Shown here piece after piece: positions 1 through 11,291 of a stretch of DNA of 64,000 nt. The stretch comes from Gordonia sp. PP30 (lineage in GTDB: Bacteria; Actinomycetota; Actinomycetes; Mycobacteriales; Mycobacteriaceae): NCBI RefSeq assembly GCF_023100845.1, contig NZ_CP095864.1, positions 4,154,001 to 4,218,000 of the forward strand. Reading direction: 5' to 3'. The notes beneath the pieces are model-generated. The model was not told the origin of the DNA and searched no databases. It worked only from the letters and a program-made list of their open reading frames with translations. The position numbers and the translations under genes are program-made. How positions within the stretch are numbered: the first letter of the stretch is position 1; every line of letters begins with the position of its first letter.

Positions 1-751
1 GGACGGTATCAAGCACGTCCTGGGGATCTGGATCGCGCAGACCGAGGGCGCCAAATTCTGGGCGTCGGTGTGCGCTGAACTCCGTAATCGCGGCGTGCAG
101 GACGTGCTGATCGTGTGCTGTGACGGGCTGACCGGGTTCGCCGACGCGGTCGAGGCGACCTGGCCGCAGGCTACCGTGCAGACGTGCGTGGTCCACCTGA
201 TCCGGGCGTCGATGCGGTTCGTGTCCTACGGTGACCGCAAAGCCGTCGCCGCCGCCCTCAAACCGGTCTACCAGGCCTCCAGCGCCGACGCTGCTCTCCA
301 GGCCCTGGAGGAGTTCGACGCCTCCGAACTCGGGCGCCGCTACCAGTCGACGGTGCGCAGTTTCCGCGACGCCTGGGAACGGTTCACCCCGTTCCTGGCG
401 TTCCCGCCGGAGCTGCGCCGGGTGATCTACACGACCAACAGCATCGAATCGTTGAACTACCAGTTGCGCAAGGTCATCAAGAACCGCGGGCACTTCCCGA
501 ACGACGCAGCCGCCGTGAAGCTGCTGTGGATGGCGATCGGCAACATCGAGGACAAACGCGCCCGTGAACGCGAGAAGGAGAAAGGACTACCCGCCGATCA
601 ACGCCGAGCCCCCGGCCGACTCGTCGAAGGCCAAGTCACCACGAACTGGAAACGAGCATTGGAACAACTCTCCCTGATCTACCCCGAACGAATCAACCAT
701 CACCTCTAACCCGAACACCCGAACGACATACACAGAAAACTTGACAGGCTC
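1..751 (+). mobile_element. IS256-family element, right part (left end outside window)
   Basis: The window opens inside an IS256-type transposase gene. Forty nucleotides after its stop codon lies the probable right terminal inverted repeat (about 730-751), which read inward begins GAGCCTGTCAAGTTTTCTGT, a sequence of the kind seen at ends of actinobacterial IS256 elements. Immediately beyond it the sequence becomes an open frame of a siderophore-interacting protein, so the element marks an insertion or deletion breakpoint in that gene. The left end and any target duplication cannot be seen, so the exact last base is uncertain by a few positions. Confidence 0.8.
2..709 (+). CDS. IS256-family transposase, C-terminal part
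   Basis: This is the C-terminal 235 residues of a DDE (mutator-type) transposase that would cut and paste its own element. The frame is open to the left window edge, reading [20 protein letters not shown], so the GTG at 68 is not the real start. Visible family features are [18 protein letters not shown] (around the second catalytic Asp), CVVHLIRAS, and [15 protein letters not shown], which holds the catalytic Glu region. Full IS256 transposases have about 400-415 residues, so 170-180 are missing upstream. The C-terminus looks intact. Confidence 0.93.
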   Translation, partial: DGIKHVLGIWIAQTEGAKFWASVCAELRNRGVQDVLIVCCDGLTGFADAVEATWPQATVQTCVVHLIRASMRFVSYGDRKAVAAALKPVYQASSADAALQALEEFDASELGRRYQSTVRSFRDAWERFTPFLAFPPELRRVIYTTNSIESLNYQLRKVIKNRGHFPNDAAAVKLLWMAIGNIEDKRAREREKEKGLPADQRRAPGRLVEGQVTTNWKRALEQLSLIYPERINHHL

Positions 752-753
752 GA

Positions 754-1383
754 CTGGGCTTCACCGGCGGCGGACTGCTGGCCAAGATGCCCAAGCACCC
801 GACCATGTGGATCCGTCTCTGGTTCGAGGATCACGGCGCGCTGCACCAGCGCGGCTACACCCTGATCGATCCCGACCCGGACACCGACACCTTCGACATC
901 GAATTCGCCATCCACGACGGCACCGCCGCGCGCTGGGCGCGCGGCGCCCAGCCCGGCGACACCCTCCAGGTGACGGTGATGGGCAGCGACTTCTCCCTCG
1001 ACCCGGAACCCGCCGGCTGGCTGATCGCCGGCGACACCGCGTCGCTCCCGGCGATCAACTCGCTGCTCGACGCCCGCGACGCCGCCGGGTCGAGCGCCCC
1101 GGCGACCATCTGGTTCGAATACCAGCACGACGACGACCGCGACCTCGACGTCCACGTGAGCGAACACGACACGCTCACCTGGATCCGCCGGGAGAACGAC
1201 GGCGCCGCGCTGGTCGACGCCGTCCGCGCGGCGGCGTTCGACGCATCCGGCCACCGCGGCTGGGTGGCGCTGGACAGCAAGAGCACCCGGGCGGTCACCG
1301 GAATCCTCCGCAACGACTTCCAGCTCGGCCGCAAGGGCGTGAAGTCCATGGCGTACTGGAAAGCCGGGAAGTCGTTCGCGTAG
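754..1383 (+). pseudogene. Siderophore-interacting protein, 5'-truncated by IS256
   Basis: This is the remnant of a siderophore-interacting FAD-binding protein (SIP/ViuB-like NAD(P)H ferric-siderophore reductase), which normally releases iron from imported siderophores in the cytoplasm. The frame is open from the IS end ([12 protein letters not shown]), with an internal ATG at 787. [19 protein letters not shown] is the flavin-binding RxYT region, [12 protein letters not shown] is the nucleotide-binding segment, and AYWKAGKSF is the typical C-terminal SIP signature. Intact homologues carry roughly 50-70 more residues before the first beta strands, and these are lost to the IS. A truncated product could be made from 787 but would lack part of the FAD barrel, so it is probably inactive. 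Confidence 0.82.
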
Positions 1384-1418
1384 TCTCGGCAGTGCGCCGA
1401 TACGCGCGCACACATCAC

Positions 1419-4035
<2,617 letters not shown>

Positions 4036-5082
4036 GCACCCGCGCCCGCGCCTCCGTCGGACCGTAGCCCAGCCCGGCCCGGAACCGGCTGCGGAAGGTG
4101 GCCTCCGAGGCGAACCCGCTCTGCCGGGCGAGCGCGCTGACCGACATCTGCGGTTGCGTTTCGAGGAGATCGACCGCGGCCTGCAACCGGCGATCGGCGA
4201 TACGGGCGGCCAGCGACTGGCCGGTGTCCTCGAAATAGCGATACACCTGCCGACGGGACAGATGCAGCGCGTCGGCGAGCACCTCGACCCCGAAATCCGG
4301 CTCGGCGTAGTAGCGCTCGATCAGATCGGCGACGGCCTCGCGGACGAACACCGGATTGTCGGTGAGCTTCACACCCCGGCCCGGCATCTCACAGAGCGCC
4401 GAGACCACTAGGTCGAGCACGGCCTGCTCGGTCTCCACCGACGGCTCCGCGATGACCCCTGTCGCGAGCGGTACGGCGAATTCGGTGAGGAACGCGGCCG
4501 TCGACCGGGCGAGCAGACTGCTGGAGATATAGGGCTGCGCCGCCCGTTTGAGGACCCGCGGGCGCTTTCCGAGCAGGCGGCGCGGAATCAGTACACCGAC
4601 CGCCGCCACTGCGCTGTCGGCCAGCCTCAGGTACTCGTCCGTGTCACTGCCGATGAGAAGTTCGCCGCGCCGATAGTGCACCAGCCGGCCGTTCCTCTCC
4701 AACTGGAGACTGCCGGGCTCCATGAGTGTCGCGACTACCAGGTCGTCGGATCGCTGAACCCCGGCGTTCTTCCTTCTGGTGAGCGTGTCCGCGCTGCGCA
4801 GCGAGGCGAACGCCGACGTCAGTATCCTCAATTCCCGCGTGTATACGGCCACTTCGAATTCCGAGGACACCGACGGCGCCCGATCGCTGAGGTCGATATC
4901 CAGCAGCGCGATCGCTTCCCTCCCGAACAGATGGATGTCCGGATCACCCACCGCGGAGCCCGCGATCACGCTCAACCGCCGCATCCACGACGTCATGACA
5001 CGTTCGGGAATCACCCGGCCGCCATCGGCGCGGGCCTCATCGGCGGCTCCTGAACGCCGCTGTCTGCCCGGCGACTGCGCAC

Positions 5083-5763
5083 TCACCTCCGGTTCCAGCG
5101 CCAGCCCGGCAGAGAGATCGCGGACGAGACCAGGAAGCAGAGGCCGCCGATGAACGTACCCCAATTGGCGAGCGCCGCGTCGAGCGTGCCGCCGGTGTTG
5201 TCAACGAAGGCTCCGGCCGCCGCGACACCGAAGGCGATGCAGCCCCACAGATTCACGTGCCCGGACCAGAAGTCCGGCAGGCGCGGCGACCAGAACGGAT
5301 GCCCGGCGCGCCAGAGGGCGAGCAGCACGAAGCCGCCGCTCAGGAGGAAGGCGACCGACCCGCCGGCGTCCGGGTTCCAGACCAGGTGCTGCTCGCCCTT
5401 CACGGTGTGCGCCATCAGCGCGGACGTCGTACTGACGTTGAACAACAGGGTGCCGAAGAACTGCGTCGAGGCCGCGAGCCACTCGGACCGGAACATCTGG
5501 CCCGGCTCATAGGACACCTTGACCATCATCGGACCGCTGAGCACCAGCTGGATCAGCGCACCGGCGGTGAAGAACCACGCACCGATGAAGTAGCTGAGGT
5601 TGGCCGCGTTCGCGCCGTTGCTCCCGAAGGCCGACTGGAACCCGGGTGCCGCGCCGAGCGCGAACAGCGCGGCGCCGATCATGAACAGCCAGCACTGCTT
5701 GGCCAGCGTCGGTGTCAGAATCCGGTTACCCACCCGCGATTCGTGCTGCTGAACATCCGACAT
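5083..5763 (-). CDS. Integral membrane protein next to gadB (YrhK-like)
   Basis: This 226-residue protein is built almost entirely of hydrophobic helices: about six segments, including LFMIGAALFALGAAP, YFIGAWFFTAGALIQLVLSG, VAFLLSGGFVLLALW and WGTFIGGLCFLVSSAIS. The repeated FIGAWFF / FIGGLCFL pattern followed by a polar turn resembles YrhK-type membrane domains. That assignment is tentative and no transport residues can be named. It lies 135 bases downstream of gadB in the same direction, so co-expression with glutamate decarboxylase is likely. It could be an accessory or sensor protein, and it is not the usual GadC-type antiporter, which is longer and has 12 helices. Confidence 0.75.
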   Translation of the reverse strand: MSDVQQHESRVGNRILTPTLAKQCWLFMIGAALFALGAAPGFQSAFGSNGANAANLSYFIGAWFFTAGALIQLVLSGPMMVKVSYEPGQMFRSEWLAASTQFFGTLLFNVSTTSALMAHTVKGEQHLVWNPDAGGSVAFLLSGGFVLLALWRAGHPFWSPRLPDFWSGHVNLWGCIAFGVAAAGAFVDNTGGTLDAALANWGTFIGGLCFLVSSAISLPGWRWNRR

Positions 5764-5898
5764 GTCAGAAGGTCCTTCCCGTCACCCCCGAGGCACCGCC
5801 ACCCCGGTCTTCCGTCTCTCCGCGCCCGCGGGCGTCACACACCGACCACCGAAAGGGAGGGCGACGCGAACGCGTCACCCTCCCCCTCGACCGATGGG

Positions 5899-7275
5899 TC
5901 AGTGGTGGAAGCCGCCCTGGTGCTCCTCGTGCGGCATCGGGCCGTCGAGCTGCTCCAGGAACTTCACCTCGGTCTCGATGTCCGCCAGCAGCTTGGTCGC
6001 CAGATCACGGCTCAGGCCGTTGCGGACGACGATGCGCTGCAGCGTCACGTCGGCCAGGTCGTCGGCGAGCGGGTAGGCCGGCACCTGCCAGCCCTTCATC
6101 CGGAGACGATCCTGCAGGTCGTACAGGGTCCAGTTCGGGCTGGCGTCCTTCTTCAGGCGCCAGGCGAACACCGGGATGGTGTCACCGCGGGTCACCAGCT
6201 CGAACGGGCCCATGGCCTCGATCGCGGACGACAGGTACTGCGCGACGTCGAGCGAGTTCTGCTGGACGGCGCGGTAGCCTTCCTTGCCCAGACGCAGGAA
6301 CTGGTAGTACTGCAGCAGCACCTGCGCGCCCGGGCGCGAGAAGTTGAGCGCCAGCGTGGGCATGTCGCCACCGAGGTAGGCGCAGTGGAACACCATGCTG
6401 TCGGGCAGGCGCTCATTGTTCCGCCAGGCGATCCAGCCAACACCCGGGTACACCAGGCCGAACTTATGGCCCGAGGTGCTGATCGAGACCACGCGGTCGA
6501 CGCGGAAGTCCCACTCGATCTCCGGCTGGCAGAACGGGGCGATCATCGCGCCCGACGCACCGTCGACGTGGATCTTCACGTCGAAGCCGGTGTCCTTCTG
6601 AATCTGGTCGAGCTTGGCGGCGATCTCCTTCACCGGCTCGTACGCACCGGTGTAGGTCTGACCCATGATGGCGACCACGCCGATGGTGTTCTCGTCGACG
6701 TACTTCTCCAGGTCGTGCCCATCGAGGTACAGGTGATCCTCGGTGACCGGCACCCAGTGCGGCTCCACCTCGAAGTAGTTGCAGAACTTCTCCCAGCACA
6801 CCTGGACCGCGGTCGAGAGCACGATGTTCGGCTTCTCGATCGACTTGCCCGCGGCCTTGCGGGCCTCCTGCCAGTGGCGCTTCAGCGCGAGGCCGCCGAG
6901 CATGCAGGCCTCCGACGAACCGATGGTCGAGGTGCCGATGGTGTCGGTCGGATCCGGGACGTGCCACAGGTTGGCGAGCATCCGCCAGCAGCGATCCTCG
7001 ATGGCCGCCGTCGCCGGGTACTCGTCCTTGTCGATCATGTTCTTGTCGACGGTCTGCATGTACAGGAGCTTGGCTTCCTTGTCCATGTAGGTCGTGACGA
7101 AGGTCGCCAGGTTCAGGCGGGCGTTGCCGTCGAGCATCGCCTGGTCGTGCACCAGCTGGTACGCGGCCTCGGCGGGCAGCATCCCGTCGGCGATCTCGTT
7201 GCGCGGCAGAGTCGTCGCCAGTCCGCCCTGTGCGAACACCGGGACGTCGATGCGATCGTTGTCCAGATCAGTCAT
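5899..7275 (-). CDS. gadB: Glutamate decarboxylase
   Basis: This PLP-dependent enzyme converts glutamate to GABA plus CO2, consuming a proton, and commonly serves acid resistance. It has 458 residues, the family norm. The PLP lysine is K271 in SISTSGHKFGLVYPG, the preceding Asp that contacts the pyridine ring is D238 in HVDGASGAM, and TSTIGSSEACMLGGLA is the phosphate-binding signature. The C-terminus ends in a His-rich GGFHH, as in mycobacterial homologues. It leads a minus-strand group with the membrane protein at 5083 and the AraC regulator. No GABA/glutamate antiporter gene is present nearby. Confidence 0.95.
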   Translation of the reverse strand: MTDLDNDRIDVPVFAQGGLATTLPRNEIADGMLPAEAAYQLVHDQAMLDGNARLNLATFVTTYMDKEAKLLYMQTVDKNMIDKDEYPATAAIEDRCWRMLANLWHVPDPTDTIGTSTIGSSEACMLGGLALKRHWQEARKAAGKSIEKPNIVLSTAVQVCWEKFCNYFEVEPHWVPVTEDHLYLDGHDLEKYVDENTIGVVAIMGQTYTGAYEPVKEIAAKLDQIQKDTGFDVKIHVDGASGAMIAPFCQPEIEWDFRVDRVVSISTSGHKFGLVYPGVGWIAWRNNERLPDSMVFHCAYLGGDMPTLALNFSRPGAQVLLQYYQFLRLGKEGYRAVQQNSLDVAQYLSSAIEAMGPFELVTRGDTIPVFAWRLKKDASPNWTLYDLQDRLRMKGWQVPAYPLADDLADVTLQRIVVRNGLSRDLATKLLADIETEVKFLEQLDGPMPHEEHQGGFHH

Positions 7276-7359
7276 TACTTCTCCATTTTCGGGTGATGGG
7301 TATTGCCTGGAGTCGGGCGCCTGATCGGCGCGGGGCGGACGGATGGAGGAGCCGGGAGA

Positions 7360-9246
7360 TCACACTTCCACCGGCGGATAGAGACGTTCCATGTTGTATT
7401 GGCGATTACGATGTGCGGCCCAGGTCGAGATCGCCAGGAAGACCAGCGTGAGACCGAGTAGCACCCCGACGGAGATCCACAGGTGCGTCGAGTTTCCGCC
7501 GGAGATCAGAATGCGCAGACCGTTCACCGTGTACGTCATCGGATCGAACGGATGCATCCATTGGAATGGTTTCGCCGTCGTCTGCACCGGATAGATTCCG
7601 CCCGCCGAGGTCAGCATGAGCATCAACAATGCCAGGGTGACGACGCGGCCGACCGAGGATCCGAAGACCGCGTTGAGCATCTGGATCAGGGCCATGAACA
7701 CCGCCACCATCAGCACCATGAAGAAGAACGTGGCCCACGGCGACAGCGGACGCAGCCCGACCGCGAACACGGTGACCACGTACAGGATCGCCGCCTGTAC
7801 CGCACCGACCGCCAGGGTCGGCGCGAACGATGCGAGCACGACCCGGAACGAGTTCAGCCCGTGCGCGATCGGCCGCGCCTGCAGCGGGGTGAACAGCATC
7901 CACGCGATGATGCTGCCGACGAAGAGCGCCAGCCCGAAGAAGAACGGCGCGAAGCCGGTGCCGAAGGTGGCCGCCCGGTTCTCGTAGCGCTCCTTGAGCT
8001 GCACCGGATTCCCCAGCACCTGCGCGAGCTGTTCCTGCTGCTTCTTGGACCAGTGCGGAATCGCATCCGCGCCCTGTTTCAGCCCGGCGGCCAATTGGTC
8101 GGCGCCCGTGCTGAGCTGCCCGAGACCGGAGGCCAGTTGATCGGTGCCGTCACTGAGCTGCGTCACCGCCGAACGCACCTGCTCGATGTCGTTCACCAGA
8201 TTGCCCGACTCGATCAGCGCCAGCAGTTTCCGCAGCGGACTCGACGGATTATTCAGCTGCGCGGCCAGCAGCGCCGAATCCGATTTGAGTTCGGTGAGGT
8301 CGTTCTGCGCGTTCGGGCCCAGTCCCTCCGAATAGAGGACGTTCTTGACCGGTTCCAGCGCGGGCGCGAGGGCGCGCACATTCGGATCCGAGCTGTTCTT
8401 CAGCTGGCCGCTGAGCGCGACCACGGCGTCGTACGCCTGCGACTGCGCGGTGGACGCCTGGCCGAGCCGCTTGTCGATGGTGTCGGCGGTGCGGCCGAGG
8501 CGGTCGGCCTTGGCCTTCAGTTCGGCGGCGCTCGGCCCCGTGCTCTGCTGTTCCTGCGCCGCGGCCAGCAGCGGGTCGGTGGCGGACATGACGCCACCGG
8601 CCAGTTCCTGCACGCCCGCGTTCAGCTCGTCGGCGCCGCCCTTGGCCTGCTTCAGGCCGGTCGCGAGCTCACCGGCGCCGTCGGCGGCCTCGGTGATCTT
8701 GCCCAGCATCGGCCCGGCCTGCTGGAAGACGATGCCGAAGGTCTGCGCGCCGACCTGCGCACCCACTTGATTCACCACCTGCGCCGCCGCATCCTGACCG
8801 ATCACCGTGGACAGGTAGTTGTTGGCGTCGTTGTAGGTGAAGATCAGGTCGGCCGATTTGGCGTTGCCACTCATCGGCGAGGCCAGCGACTCGCTGAAGT
8901 TCGCGGGCAGGGTGATGCTGAAGTAGTACTTGCCCTCGTAGAGGCCGTTGGTGGCCTCGTCCTCGGAGACGATGTGCAGGTCGAGCTGTTTGGAGGCGAC
9001 GAGGCCGTCGATCACCTGCTTTCCGGCGTCCAGCCGCTGACCGTTCACCTCGGCACCCTTGTCCAGATTCACGACGGCCACCGGCATCCGGTTGACCTCG
9101 TTGAACGGGTTCCAGAACGCCCACAGGTACAGCGCGCCGTACATCAGCGGCATCACCATGATGACCAGCAACGCGAGCCGCGGCATGCGGCCGCGGTAGT
9201 AGCGTTTGAAATCGCTGCCCGGGGAGAAGGCGGCAAGCATCTTCAC
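7360..9246 (-). CDS. YhgE/Pip-family membrane protein (ABC-2-like)
   Basis: This 628-residue membrane protein has an N-terminal helix (LALLVIMVMPLMYGALYLWAF region, about residues 25-45), a long extracytoplasmic domain rich in coiled-coil Ala/Gln/Leu heptads (about 60-400), and five or six C-terminal helices. This is the architecture of YhgE/Pip proteins, related to ABC-2 permeases and to phage-infection and ESAT-6-type secretion membrane proteins. PVAVVNLDKGAEVNGQRLDAG is the family's N-terminal signature. Its GTG start overlaps the stop of the upstream ATPase gene (GTGA), so the pair is translated together. The substrate is unknown; homologues have been linked to drug, lipid or phage susceptibility. 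Confidence 0.88.
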   Translation of the reverse strand: MKMLAAFSPGSDFKRYYRGRMPRLALLVIMVMPLMYGALYLWAFWNPFNEVNRMPVAVVNLDKGAEVNGQRLDAGKQVIDGLVASKQLDLHIVSEDEATNGLYEGKYYFSITLPANFSESLASPMSGNAKSADLIFTYNDANNYLSTVIGQDAAAQVVNQVGAQVGAQTFGIVFQQAGPMLGKITEAADGAGELATGLKQAKGGADELNAGVQELAGGVMSATDPLLAAAQEQQSTGPSAAELKAKADRLGRTADTIDKRLGQASTAQSQAYDAVVALSGQLKNSSDPNVRALAPALEPVKNVLYSEGLGPNAQNDLTELKSDSALLAAQLNNPSSPLRKLLALIESGNLVNDIEQVRSAVTQLSDGTDQLASGLGQLSTGADQLAAGLKQGADAIPHWSKKQQEQLAQVLGNPVQLKERYENRAATFGTGFAPFFFGLALFVGSIIAWMLFTPLQARPIAHGLNSFRVVLASFAPTLAVGAVQAAILYVVTVFAVGLRPLSPWATFFFMVLMVAVFMALIQMLNAVFGSSVGRVVTLALLMLMLTSAGGIYPVQTTAKPFQWMHPFDPMTYTVNGLRILISGGNSTHLWISVGVLLGLTLVFLAISTWAAHRNRQYNMERLYPPVEV

Positions 9247-10055
9247 TGGACTCGGTCCCCTTGTTCAAGACGCACGAATTCGTTGTCGGTCAGGTTGTGC
9301 ACCCGGATCACGTCGGTGACCCCGGGAATCGGCTGCACGCCGTTCACATCGGCGGTGATGACGGTCTGCTCACGGCCCAGATCGGCGAGTCGTTCCAGGA
9401 AGAGCCCGGAACTGGCGACCCGGTTGAGGTTGTCGATGCCGCCGACCACCAGCAGCGGCGGCTTCTCGGTGTTGGCCATCGCCACCCGGAACAGCGCGGC
9501 GGTCAGCTCGGGCAGTTCCTCGACGTAGGCATCGAGCGACGGCAGCGTGAGCGGCCCGAAGACCGGACGGCACAACCGTTCCAGGTCGTCTTCCTTGGCG
9601 ACGCCCACGAACTTGTACCAGGGCGCACCCCAGCGCAGTTGCTCGGTGACGACGTCCCGGACCCGGATGGTCTGACCGATGCCGTCGACCTCGTCGATGA
9701 AGCCGAGCGCGGCATCGTCGAACAGCTTCTGCGCCCTGTTGGTTCGGCCGAACGCGGTGAGCGAGCCGGATGTCGGTTTCATCCGGCCGGCGAGGGTGAG
9801 CAGCAACGCGGTGCGACCGCGGCCGCCGGAGCCGACCAGCACGGTGACTCCGCCGCGCCGCACCGTCAGGTCGACGGGGCCGTAGACGTGCCCCCACGAC
9901 GCATCGACGCCGATCCCGTCCGCGACCAGAATCACGTCACGGGGCATTCCGTGGGGAGCGGTTCCGGCGTGGTAGTCCGCCTCGACGGCGAGTACCTCGG
10001 TCGGCGACTCCGGCTCACCGGCGGGACCGAACTTCCCGGTGGGATCGATCGACAT
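9243..10055 (-). CDS. ABC-type ATPase with degenerate Walker motifs
   Basis: This 270-residue ATP-binding-cassette-like protein is coupled to the YhgE/Pip gene. The ABC fold is recognisable (LTVRRGGVTVLVGSGGRGRT, LTLAGRMKPTSGSLTAFG), but the Walker A Lys is Arg (GSGGRGRT), the Walker B end reads LLVVGGID instead of LLLDEP, and a clear LSGGQ signature is absent. Known homologues paired with YhgE/Pip genes often have similar GxGRT loops, so this is probably a family trait rather than decay. The protein may bind nucleotide without efficient hydrolysis. It is likely the cytoplasmic partner of the membrane protein downstream. Confidence 0.82.
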   Translation of the reverse strand: MSIDPTGKFGPAGEPESPTEVLAVEADYHAGTAPHGMPRDVILVADGIGVDASWGHVYGPVDLTVRRGGVTVLVGSGGRGRTALLLTLAGRMKPTSGSLTAFGRTNRAQKLFDDAALGFIDEVDGIGQTIRVRDVVTEQLRWGAPWYKFVGVAKEDDLERLCRPVFGPLTLPSLDAYVEELPELTAALFRVAMANTEKPPLLVVGGIDNLNRVASSGLFLERLADLGREQTVITADVNGVQPIPGVTDVIRVHNLTDNEFVRLEQGDRVQ

Positions 10056-10535
10056 CAGACGTCGTCACCTCGGCTTTCTCCTGGGCACCTCCGATCGGCA
10101 CCTCGTGGCGATTGTCTCCCATTCCAGCTACGCATGGAATTGATTGGGGTTAGAACATCGTCACGATTGCAGCGAGCCGTCCCCGCGCCGACGGAGATGT
10201 CGCGTCGCGGGCCCGGATCGTTCCATGAATCAGACGTTATCGGTCGCAGGCGACTCCTACCGATTCGACCCACCACCGCCGACCGGTCCGTCATTCATGC
10301 CCTCGAGCAGTGGTTTTGTGGATTTCGCCGGGCGGAACGCGCCACCGGGCGGTACCGTCACGCCGAAACCTTGGCACATATACGACGTCGTCTGGCACAA
10401 AATGCGCGTTCGGCCGGATCGTCCACCGGGCTCCGGCGCCACGATGAGCGGATTGACCTCGACGGCCGCCCCGGTAACCTGAATTCCCGACAGCGATCCC
10501 GGCGTTCCCGGCCGGTCGCGTGAGGAGCAAATCAG
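10056..10535. other. 480-bp intergenic region, no recognised gene
   Basis: This stretch lies between the divergent ABC-like ATPase and the Thr/Glu-rich membrane protein gene. It must hold both promoters, but I see no confident -35/-10 pair. Its base composition is less biased than the flanking genes, and no open frame has good codon usage. The last 15 bases carry the ribosome site (GAGGAG, 10523-10528) of the gene at 10536. Confidence 0.5.
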
Positions 10536-11087
10536 TTGAGCACGCCGCAGCCGCCCGATCAGCCGATCGAAGGTCAGCCCACCGAGGGTCAGCCACCGGC
10601 TGCGCCGTCCACCCAGCCTCCCGCGTACCCGCCCTACACCGACCAGACCGTCGGCTATGCGTCCGCGCCGCCCGCCGGGTATCCGGACGACCAGGCCACC
10701 GCCGTCGTCGCACTGACCCGGCGCGCCGACGCCGCCACCCGGCGCTGGCAGCTCATCGCGGCGCTCGCCGTCGCCGCCGCCGTCCTGGTGGTCCTCGGCT
10801 TCTTCCTGTTCGGCCAGCAGGGGCGCGGCGCCAAGGCCGCCCCGGTGACCACCACCGTCACCGAGACCTCGGAGACCGAGGGCGTCCCGGTGACCCGCAC
10901 CGATACCAAGACCGCGACACAGACCGAGCGCGAGACCGCCACCGCGACCCACACCGAGCGGGAGACGCAGGTCCGCACCGAGACCGAGACGGTCACGAGG
11001 CGGGTCACGGTGACCAGTCAGGTGCAGGTCCCCGGCCCCACGGTGACCTGCACCGTCACCGACGGCGGCAGCCCCGTCTGTCAGTAG
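10536..11087 (+). CDS. Single-span membrane protein with Thr/Glu-rich repeats
   Basis: This 183-residue protein is of unknown function. A Pro/Gln-rich N-terminus (residues 1-50, cytoplasmic by the positive-inside rule, with RRADAATRR just before the membrane) is followed by one helix (about 70-92, LIAALAVAAAVLVVLGFF). The exterior domain is dominated by short Thr/Glu repeats (TVTETSETE, TQTERETATATHTERET, RTETETVTRRVTVT). It ends with two cysteines (CTVTDGGSPVCQ) that could form a disulfide. The TTG start at 10536 is supported by a GAGGAG ribosome site. The repeats could be an extended, possibly glycosylated, wall-spanning stalk. A strong hairpin follows the stop. Confidence 0.8.
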   Translation: MSTPQPPDQPIEGQPTEGQPPAAPSTQPPAYPPYTDQTVGYASAPPAGYPDDQATAVVALTRRADAATRRWQLIAALAVAAAVLVVLGFFLFGQQGRGAKAAPVTTTVTETSETEGVPVTRTDTKTATQTERETATATHTERETQVRTETETVTRRVTVTSQVQVPGPTVTCTVTDGGSPVCQ

Positions 11088-11105
11088 CCCCGTCGGCTGA
11101 GCAGC

Positions 11106-11133
11106 GGCAGACGCCCCACCCGGGGCGTCTGCC
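11106..11133 (+). terminator. Intrinsic terminator-like hairpin
   Basis: A perfect 12-bp stem (GGCAGACGCCCC paired with GGGGCGTCTGCC) with a 4-base loop starts 18 bases after the stop of the 10536 gene. There is no U-tract, which is common for actinobacterial terminators. Confidence 0.75.
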
Positions 11134-11243
11134 CCACGACGGCTGAGCAGGGCGAGGCGCTCGTCCAAGCCACCGCCCCGGACTGGTGCTTGGCGGGTCC
11201 TGAGCTCGCGTGGCGGAGCCTGCGACGACACGCGGTCGAAGGG

Positions 11244-11288
11244 TCGACACGATCTCGCCCCCGCGGGGCTCGACCGGCTCAGCCGGCT
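11244..11288 (+). repeat. Dispersed intergenic repeat, copy 1 (copy 2 at 12507-12551)
   Basis: A 45-bp sequence starting TCGACACGATCTCGCCC and ending GGCTCAGCCGGCT recurs in the same orientation at 12507-12551 with a single difference (C/T in the CCCC(C/T)GCGGGG core). The two copies flank the IS481 element, the first ending about two bases before its target site. The repeat is rich in inverted segments (CTCGCCCC/GGGGCTCG-like and AGCCGGCT). Such short palindromic units are common between genes in Gordonia-type genomes. Confidence 0.75.
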
Positions 11289-11291
11289 AGC

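Noticed and set aside
10144-10482. Possible 85-112 residue gene in the intergenic region
   Set aside because: Mixed codon usage, no ribosome site and no family resemblance; third-position GC is not elevated as in neighbouring genes.
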